Assembly (NCBI GenBank): GCA_963830455.1 | Contig: CAWHMT010000004.1 | Coordinates: forward strand, 124,001 to 188,000 | Direction of reading: 5' to 3' | Source of the DNA: 20CM-2-65-7 sp963830455 | GTDB lineage: Bacteria; Gemmatimonadota; Gemmatimonadetes; Gemmatimonadales; GWC2-71-9 | Length of the DNA: 64,000 nt | Part shown: positions 58,211-64,000 of the stretch, in pieces | Layout: each line of letters begins with the position of its first letter | Position numbering within the stretch: position 1 is the first letter of the stretch | Notes under the pieces: generated by a model | Seen by the model: the letters and a program-made list of their open reading frames with translations, nothing else | Told to the model about the DNA's origin: nothing | The model's database searches: none | Translations under genes and position numbers: made by a program

Positions 58211-60310
58211 ATGCGGCGAGCACTCCTGGTCCGTGCGGTGGTATCGGTCGCCGCACTCGTCAGTTTTGGCGCGGGGCTAATCGCCCTCGCGCGGGGAACG
58301 TCCCCCGCGGGCGGCAATCTGCCGCTCGCCGGCGTCGTGCTCGTCCTCGTCGCCGCGCTCAGTCGTCGCTACGGCATCGCGCTTCCGGGCAACGGCTTCT
58401 CTTCCTACATCGTCGGCGTGTTGCTCTTCGCGATCCTCGATCGGGGCTGGGCTTTCGCCGCCGTCATCGCGCCGTTCTCCATGCTCGTCGGCGACGTGCT
58501 GATGCGCCGGCTCCCGGTCCGCGCCGCGCTCGGCAACGCGGCGCATCTCACGGCGGGTACGACGTTCGTCGGGCTCATGTACGCCCGTATCGGTGGCGCG
58601 ACCGGCGCCGCCGCCGCGCTGTCGGTCGACAACGTCGGCCCGATGGCAGTCACGATCGCGGTGTTACCCATGATCGTGAACGGGACGTTCTATCTGGAGC
58701 TCGCGTTGGGACAGACGATCGCGTGGGTGGACGCTCGGCTCACGCTGCGCTGGGAGTCCATCGTCTACCTCGTGTCGGCGGCGCTGGCGCTCAGCTGGCT
58801 CGCGCTGGTGCATGCCGCCATCCCGACCGGTCCCCGGCTGCTGATGCTCGCGGCACTCGGGCTCGCTACGCTCGGCAGTCTCCATGTGCTGCGCCTCGGC
58901 GTGCGTGCCGACGAGCTGCAGTTGATTCAGCGGCTCGCGCACGCGATCGCGGCGGAGCTGACGCTCAGCAAAAGCTTCACGCGCGTCCAGGAGCTCACGC
59001 GCCAGCTCGTCCCGTGGGAGCAGATGGGGTTCGCCCGCTACGATGCGCGGACGCGCCAGATGGAGCTGGTGGCCGACACCGCGGCACAGCCGGGAGCGTC
59101 GTTTCGCTTCGACTCGGACGCGGGGCTCACCGCGGAAGCGTTGCGCCTGCGGCGTCCCGTGGTTGCGCATGGATTGGCCCCGGATCAAGTCGTCGTTCCG
59201 GGCGCGGAGAGGGCGGGTTCGGAGCTGCTCGTCCCCCTGTACCACGCGGGGCAGCTCGTCGGACTCTGGAGCGTGCGACATTCCAATCCCGCGATGTACC
59301 GAGAGTCCGACGGCGAGCTGCTCGCGCTCCTCGCCCCGCAGCTCGCCCTCATGGTCGCGATCGACGGCTCGCTGCGCCCGGTGACCGGCGCGTCCGACCA
59401 GACAACGCAGTACGTCCAGACGCTGACGGCAACGACCGAAGAGATTCACGCGTCCAGTGAGGAAGTATCCGCGTCGGCGCAGCGCGCGAGCCACGGCGCG
59501 GGACAAGCCGCCACGCTCGTGGCGACCGCTGCCGGCGAAGCGGGACAGCTCAAGGAGAGCGCCACGCAGCTCGCCGCGGCCGGCGACCGCACGCGCGAGG
59601 CGGGTTCGCAGATGGAGAAGACGGCGGACCGAGTCCGGACCGGAACGGAGAGCGCCGTGCGCCAATTGACCGACCTCGGCACCACGACATCGGAAAGCGC
59701 CGCGGAGGTCGGGCGGCTGCGGGACGTCGCGACGCAGGTCGAGAAGTTCTCCGAAACGATTGGCTTCGTCGCGAATCAGACCAACCTGCTCGCGTTGAAC
59801 GCGACGATCGAAGCCGCGCGCGCGGGGGTTCACGGGCGCGGCTTCGCGGTCGTCGCCGACGAAGTTCACAAGCTGGCCGAGGCGAGCGGACGCGAGGCCC
59901 GCAACGTTGGCAAGGCGGTGCTGGACACCCGCCGGGCGCTGGATCGCGCCGCCCAACTGATCGAGCGCATCCGCGGGGACTTGAGCCAGGTCGTGCAGAA
60001 TTCCGCCGCCTGGGTGACCGATCTCGACCAGATCGGCGAAGCGGCGATCGAAACGGCGCGCGCCGGCAAACAGGTCGCGGAGCTCGGCCGCCACAGCGCG
60101 GAGCTGGCGAGCAAAATCACGGAATCGCTCAGTCAGGCGCGGGCGGCCGCGCAGAGCTCGAGCCAGGAAGCCGAGGCGGTCGCGGCAGCCGCCGCCGAGC
60201 AGCTCCGCGCTATCGAGGATCTCGCCCAGGGAGCCACCGAGCTGTCCGCCCTCGCCGAGAAGCTATCGCAGGCACTGCACTTCATCCGCGGGGGCAATGG
60301 TCATCCGTAG
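58211..60310 (+). CDS. Methyl-accepting protein with membrane N-terminus and GAF domain
   Basis: A 699-aa signalling protein. Residues 1-235 form about six to seven membrane helices without a periplasmic ligand domain. Residues about 240-395 are GAF-like (AELTLSKSFTRVQELTRQLVPWEQMGFARYDA, LLVPLYHAGQLVGLWSVRH). Residues 400-690 are the coiled-coil signalling domain, with the tip ETIGFVANQTNLLALNATIEAARAGVHGRGFAVVADEVHKLAEAS and many Ala/Ser/Gln heptads. It could sense the membrane or an internal ligand and drive a CheA system. No che genes are nearby. Confidence 0.85.
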   Translation: MRRALLVRAVVSVAALVSFGAGLIALARGTSPAGGNLPLAGVVLVLVAALSRRYGIALPGNGFSSYIVGVLLFAILDRGWAFAAVIAPFSMLVGDVLMRRLPVRAALGNAAHLTAGTTFVGLMYARIGGATGAAAALSVDNVGPMAVTIAVLPMIVNGTFYLELALGQTIAWVDARLTLRWESIVYLVSAALALSWLALVHAAIPTGPRLLMLAALGLATLGSLHVLRLGVRADELQLIQRLAHAIAAELTLSKSFTRVQELTRQLVPWEQMGFARYDARTRQMELVADTAAQPGASFRFDSDAGLTAEALRLRRPVVAHGLAPDQVVVPGAERAGSELLVPLYHAGQLVGLWSVRHSNPAMYRESDGELLALLAPQLALMVAIDGSLRPVTGASDQTTQYVQTLTATTEEIHASSEEVSASAQRASHGAGQAATLVATAAGEAGQLKESATQLAAAGDRTREAGSQMEKTADRVRTGTESAVRQLTDLGTTTSESAAEVGRLRDVATQVEKFSETIGFVANQTNLLALNATIEAARAGVHGRGFAVVADEVHKLAEASGREARNVGKAVLDTRRALDRAAQLIERIRGDLSQVVQNSAAWVTDLDQIGEAAIETARAGKQVAELGRHSAELASKITESLSQARAAAQSSSQEAEAVAAAAAEQLRAIEDLAQGATELSALAEKLSQALHFIRGGNGHP

Positions 60311-61769
60311 ATCGCTCGCCGCCGCCGCCGTATCCGTAGCGCTCGCGACAACCGTGGGAAGCTGTGGCAGCGACAGCTCGTCGCCCGCCGCGTCCGTCCG
60401 CATCGATTACATCGCCGGCGCCATTGAACCGGTGCTCACTCGGGGCGAGCGATTCGCGATCGAAGGGTACGGGTTCGGCGACGATCCTGGCGTGGTGCTG
60501 TTCACGCGCATCGGTGGCGGCACGATCGAGAGCCCGGTGGCAGACTCCGCCTGGACGCCGTTCGTCATTGCGTTCACCGTGCCAGATTCGGCGGCCGCGG
60601 GACGCGTCGGGTTCGGCATCGAAACCGCGACCGGCATCAGCGTCACCGCGACAATCAACGTCCTGCCGCGGACGACCATCAATCCATTGACGCTCACGTG
60701 GGTTTCGCGCGGGACCTTCCCGGGTGCGACCTCGGGAATCGCGCTCGCGACCGCTCAGTTCCCAGGAACGGGGACGCTGCCGACTTCACTCTATGCAGCC
60801 GGCGGTGCCGAGCCGCCCGCGTCGACGCCAGACTCGATCAGCGGACGACGCGTCTACGTCGCGCGCGTGACCACAGGTGGCGCGGGTGCGATCGGCTCCT
60901 GGAATCCCTCGCGGCTGTTGCCCGCACCCCGCGCGTTCGCGACCGCCGTGGTCGGGACGCCATTCAATTCCCGGTTTCGCGGCAATGCGCTCTACGTCAT
61001 CGGCGGACTGGATTCGCTCGGTCGCGCGCAATCATCCGTATTCGCCGCCGACGTGACGTCGGACAGCGTGACCACGCCCTTCATCGCCCTCGAGCCGCTG
61101 CCGGCACCCCGCGCCGGTGCCCTCGCCGTGATCCGCCACGGCCGGATCTACGTGCTCGGTGGGACCGACAGCCTCGGCCGCCCGCAGACGACGGTCTACA
61201 CGGGTCGCATCGGCGCCGATGGACACATCGACGGCTGGTTCGCGCAGCCTCCCTTGGCAGAGGGGCGGGCGTATGGCGCTGCCATCGCCCGCGCCGGCCG
61301 TGTGCTCACCGTCGGAGGCGTGGCCGACAGCGTGCCTCCCGGCGGCGGCCTGGATGCGGGTACCCAGCGGGTGGTGACGGGGGATACGGCGGCGGTGAGC
61401 ACTCTCTCGGGATTCTTCACAGGCGGATGGGGGGCGGGACCGGCGCTGCTGCCAGCGGGCCGGTCGCAGTTCGCGCTGTTCGACCTCGATTCCATCGTGC
61501 TCGTCGTCGGCGGGATGTACGCGGGTGCCGCCGGCAACTCAGCCGAAGCGCTCGCGGCGACGGTGGTCAACGACTCGGTGGGCCCGTTTGCCGGCCCGGT
61601 CGGCACGAACCGGATCGCCGATTTGATGTGCCTGACAGAACCCGCGGGGACACTGGTCGGGCCGGCGGGAATCACATGGCAGGAACTGGATGGGACGCGT
61701 CGTGGCCTGCTGGTCGGGGGCCTCGACTTGGCCTCGCAAGGGCGCCGAAACTGCGCCTGGGGTTGGTGA
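60297..61769 (+). CDS. Kelch-repeat lipoprotein with IPT/TIG-like domain
   Basis: A 490-aa predicted lipoprotein (lipobox TVGSCGSD at about 23). Residues about 35-125 look like an IPT/TIG Ig fold (YIAGAIEPVLTRGERFAIEGYGFGDDPGVVLF). Residues 150-480 hold kelch-like blades (ALYVIGGLDSLGRAQSSVFAADV, GRIYVLGGTDSLGRPQTTVYTGRI, VLTVGGVADSV). The function is unknown; carbohydrate or protein binding at the surface is likely. It overlaps the end of the methyl-accepting gene by 14 bp. Confidence 0.78.
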   Translation: MVIRRSLAAAAVSVALATTVGSCGSDSSSPAASVRIDYIAGAIEPVLTRGERFAIEGYGFGDDPGVVLFTRIGGGTIESPVADSAWTPFVIAFTVPDSAAAGRVGFGIETATGISVTATINVLPRTTINPLTLTWVSRGTFPGATSGIALATAQFPGTGTLPTSLYAAGGAEPPASTPDSISGRRVYVARVTTGGAGAIGSWNPSRLLPAPRAFATAVVGTPFNSRFRGNALYVIGGLDSLGRAQSSVFAADVTSDSVTTPFIALEPLPAPRAGALAVIRHGRIYVLGGTDSLGRPQTTVYTGRIGADGHIDGWFAQPPLAEGRAYGAAIARAGRVLTVGGVADSVPPGGGLDAGTQRVVTGDTAAVSTLSGFFTGGWGAGPALLPAGRSQFALFDLDSIVLVVGGMYAGAAGNSAEALAATVVNDSVGPFAGPVGTNRIADLMCLTEPAGTLVGPAGITWQELDGTRRGLLVGGLDLASQGRRNCAWGW

Positions 61770-61818
61770 TTTAGAGGCCGATTATTAGAGTGGTGTGCCG
61801 CTAACCCCGGGGAAAGAC

Positions 61819-63264
61819 ATGCGCGCTCAGACCTCGCTGCTGGTGCTCTGTCTACTGCTTGCTCCCACCATTGGCGCCGCCCAACACTCACATCAGTTCG
61901 AGATGGGCGCGTTCGGGTCGTACACGCGCTACGACCAGGTATTCAACCTCGACAAACAGATCGGTGGCGGCGGACGACTGGGCTATTTCTTCAGTCCCGT
62001 TGTGGGCGTCGAGCTCGACATCGGAGTTCAGCAGCCGTCTCCTAAGGGCGGCGGAGCCTCCGTCGGTCTGACGCTGGGCGGCGGCAGTCTCGTGTTCAAC
62101 TTCGGGAACCAAAAGAACCTCTTCTATATCCTGGGCGGGTACTCCAGGCTCAGCTTCACCGACAACCCTTCATACACGTTCGACGACAACGCAGTCCACG
62201 GCGGGATTGGCGACCGAATCTTCCTCGGCGAGCGCGTCGCGCTGCGGATCGAGGGTCGGGCGCTGTACTCGCCCAACACCAACTATCCCAGCGGCACGTG
62301 GGCAGGACACATCGTCGCCTCGGCCGGTCTTTCCATATTCACCGGGCCAAGCGCATTCAAGGACAGTGATCAGGACGGCATCGCGGACAAGGGTGATACG
62401 TGCCCCGCGACACCCAGCGGCGCGGTCGTGGACGCGCAAGGGTGCCCGAGCGATGCCGATCGTGACAAGGTCTTCAACGGTCTCGACGCCTGCCCCAACA
62501 CCGTCGAGGGCGCCGAGGTGGACGCTCGGGGGTGCCCCAAGGACGCTGATGCCGACGGCGTGTACGACGGCATCGACAAGTGCCCCGCGAGCGCGACCGG
62601 CTCGCGCGTCGACGCGACCGGATGTCCCACGGACTCCGACGGCGACAGCGTGTTCGACGGGCCCGACCAGTGCCCCGGCACGCCAACCGGCGCGACCGTG
62701 GATGCGAACGGCTGCCCGATCGACAGCGATCGCGACAGCGTGCCCGACGGCATCGACAAATGTCCGAATACTCCGGCCGGCACCGAAGTCGACACGGCCG
62801 GTTGCCAGCGCGCATCAGACTCCGACGGCGACGGTGTGGACGACACAAAGGACAAATGCCCCGGTACGTCGTCCGGCACGCGTGTCGACGCGGCGGGCTG
62901 CCCGATCCTGTTCATAGAGGCGCGCCAGCCTGTGGTCTTGCGGGGCGTGACGTTTGAAACCGGGCGCTCGGCGCTGCGGCCCGATTCCTACACGATTCTC
63001 GACATGGTCGCGATTTCGCTGGTGAACAATCCGGATATCAACGTCGAGATCTCGGGTCATACCGATGCCACGGGATCAGCCGCGACGAACCTGCGCCTGT
63101 CACAGGCCCGGGCCGACGCCGTGCGCGCGTATCTGGCGAGCAAGGGCGTGGCACCGGAAAGAATGGTCGCGAAGGGCTACGGCCCGGAGCAGCCGGTCGG
63201 GCCGAATACGACGCCGGCGGGCCGCGCGCAGAACCGGCGCGTCGAACTGCGGAGGACCAATTGA
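61819..63264 (+). CDS. OmpA-family outer-membrane protein with thrombospondin type-3 repeats
   Basis: A 481-aa envelope protein. A signal peptide (MRAQTSLLVLCLLLAPTIGAAQ) is followed by an N-terminal eight-strand barrel-like part (25-185). Six thrombospondin type-3 calcium repeats come next (D-x-D-x-DG-x3-D-x2-D-x-CP-x2-P, about 190-365). The C-terminal OmpA domain (about 375-481: VTFETGRSALRPDSYTILDMVA, VEISGHTDATGSAATNLRLSQARADAVRAYLASKGV) binds peptidoglycan. GGGGAAAG lies just before ATG 61819. The next gene is a close paralogue. Confidence 0.9.
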   Translation: MRAQTSLLVLCLLLAPTIGAAQHSHQFEMGAFGSYTRYDQVFNLDKQIGGGGRLGYFFSPVVGVELDIGVQQPSPKGGGASVGLTLGGGSLVFNFGNQKNLFYILGGYSRLSFTDNPSYTFDDNAVHGGIGDRIFLGERVALRIEGRALYSPNTNYPSGTWAGHIVASAGLSIFTGPSAFKDSDQDGIADKGDTCPATPSGAVVDAQGCPSDADRDKVFNGLDACPNTVEGAEVDARGCPKDADADGVYDGIDKCPASATGSRVDATGCPTDSDGDSVFDGPDQCPGTPTGATVDANGCPIDSDRDSVPDGIDKCPNTPAGTEVDTAGCQRASDSDGDGVDDTKDKCPGTSSGTRVDAAGCPILFIEARQPVVLRGVTFETGRSALRPDSYTILDMVAISLVNNPDINVEISGHTDATGSAATNLRLSQARADAVRAYLASKGVAPERMVAKGYGPEQPVGPNTTPAGRAQNRRVELRRTN

Positions 63265-63290
63265 GGACGACGGGGAGGAGAGTTCACATC

Positions 63291-64000
63291 GTGAGAGCGT
63301 TCGCTGCGGCTGTGGCAGCGCTCGTCCTGGGCTCGGCAAGCCTGTCGGCGCAGTATGCCCGCCGATACGAGGTGGGACTCTTCGGGGGCTTCACCAAATA
63401 CGACGACGCATTCCAGCTCGCCAACAAGAGCGGCGGCGGCGTGCGGTTCGCGTATTCATTCACTCCCCTCATTGCCGTGGAAGTCGAAGGACTGTTCCAG
63501 TCGCCCCAGGACGTCAGCACGGTGCACGTGGAGCCGCTCATCGGCAGCGCGAGCCTGGTCTTCAACGCCCTCAACAAGAGCCGGATGAGCGCTTACCTGC
63601 TCGGCGGCTACACGCGACTCGATTTCGGAAATACGAGCCCGTACGACTTCACCGACGGCGGTTTCCACGGAGCCGCGGGCGCGAAGTTCTACCTGAGCTC
63701 GCGGGTGGCGCTGCGCATCGAGGGACGCGGCATCTACACCGCAGAAACCAAAAGCGCGTTCGCCACTGGCTCGCAGAGCGCCACGCACATCGTGGGATCC
63801 GCCGGCCTGTCCTTCTTCCAGGCCGGCGGCACGCCCTCGGTTGACACCGACCAGGACCGCGTCGAGGACAAGAGCGACGCCTGCCCCAACACGCCGCTTG
63901 GCGCCAGTGTGGACAAGCGCGGCTGCCCGGGCGACGAAGACACCGACACCGTTCTCAACGGGATCGACAAGTGCCCCGGTACGCCGAGCGGCGCGGAGAT
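63291..64000 (+). CDS. OmpA/TSP3 paralogue (3' end beyond window)
   Basis: A tandem relative of the preceding gene, open to the window edge (about 236 codons seen). It has GTG 63291 with GGGAGGAG upstream, a signal peptide (MRAFAAAVAALVLGSASLSAQ), the same barrel-type N-terminal region (YEVGLFGGFTKYDDAFQLANKSGGG, LLGGYTRLDFGNTS) and the start of TSP3 repeats (DTDQDRVEDKSDACPNTPLGASVDKRGCPGDEDTDTVLNGIDKCPGTPSG). An OmpA domain beyond the edge is expected but not seen. Confidence 0.85.
   Translation, partial: MRAFAAAVAALVLGSASLSAQYARRYEVGLFGGFTKYDDAFQLANKSGGGVRFAYSFTPLIAVEVEGLFQSPQDVSTVHVEPLIGSASLVFNALNKSRMSAYLLGGYTRLDFGNTSPYDFTDGGFHGAAGAKFYLSSRVALRIEGRGIYTAETKSAFATGSQSATHIVGSAGLSFFQAGGTPSVDTDQDRVEDKSDACPNTPLGASVDKRGCPGDEDTDTVLNGIDKCPGTPSGAE

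Noticed and set aside
1..64000. CRISPR arrays, tRNA or rRNA genes, insertion sequences, prophage
   Set aside because: I found no regularly spaced perfect repeats, no cloverleaf with a GGTTCGA arm, no transposase or integrase motifs and no terminal inverted repeats with target duplications. The absence call is by eye only.

Overview
The window is GC-rich, densely packed single-chromosome bacterial DNA with no rRNA, tRNA, CRISPR array or transposase that I can see. The gene content best fits a free-living, aerobic Gram-negative of the Gemmatimonadota type. This rests on an Oar-like TonB receptor, many lipobox lipoproteins, OmpA proteins with calcium-binding repeats, an ImuB/DUF6504/DnaE2 cassette, an Lhr helicase and an ECF-sigma/DUF4097 operon. 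The phylum is inferred from family composition, because there is no marker rRNA.

Layout. 1-6.2 kb: glycan locus with a GH3 beta-glucosidase (cut by the window edge), a TonB receptor and a GH144-like glucanase lipoprotein. 6.2-11.8 kb: NTF2-like protein, thioredoxin-fold lipoprotein, PQQ dehydrogenase, nucleoside hydrolase and hydroxyacyl-CoA-type dehydrogenase. 11.8-14.3 kb: mntR-mntH-usp metal operon with an operator on its -10. 14.3-18.5 kb: Nudix hydrolase, FabL-like reductase, dicarboxylate symporter, outer-membrane barrel and UreH-like metal transporter. 18.6-21.8 kb: ECF sigma, anti-sigma and two DUF4097 proteins, closed by an intrinsic terminator. 21.8-27.1 kb: DNA methyltransferase plus SNF2-type helicase (possible defence pair, helicase frameshifted). 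27.1-30.3 kb: HAD phosphatase, aminotransferase and aldehyde dehydrogenase. 30.3-33.5 kb: Pit phosphate transporter (frameshifted), its DUF47 partner and an APC permease. 33.5-48.2 kb: mainly DNA repair (42-aa zinc ribbon, SPL-like radical SAM protein, DUF72, imuB-DUF6504-dnaE2, lhr), with a hydrolase, a TPR/TonB-C protein and msrA. 48.2-53.8 kb: patatin, ispH, oxidoreductase, lipoprotein and thioesterase operon, then two regulators. 53.8-58.1 kb: DEAH helicase, small Tyr/His-rich protein, phosphofructokinase and a SelW-like selenoprotein hidden by its in-frame UGA. 58.2-64 kb: methyl-accepting protein, kelch lipoprotein and two tandem OmpA/TSP3 proteins.

The most notable observations are: (1) a 79-codon SelW/Rdx selenoprotein with a CxxU motif and a SECIS-like hairpin, translationally coupled to phosphofructokinase; (2) a direct repeat TTCGGG-N5-TTCGGG on the -10 element of three promoters, all driving DNA-repair genes, which is a candidate damage-response operator; (3) many genes whose -10 (TAnnnT) lies only 5-9 nt from the start codon, implying leaderless transcripts, including two divergent pairs that share one AT core; (4) lipoprotein genes that seem to start at CTG inside CTGA junctions; (5) short-period degenerate repeats present both between genes and in frame inside conserved genes.
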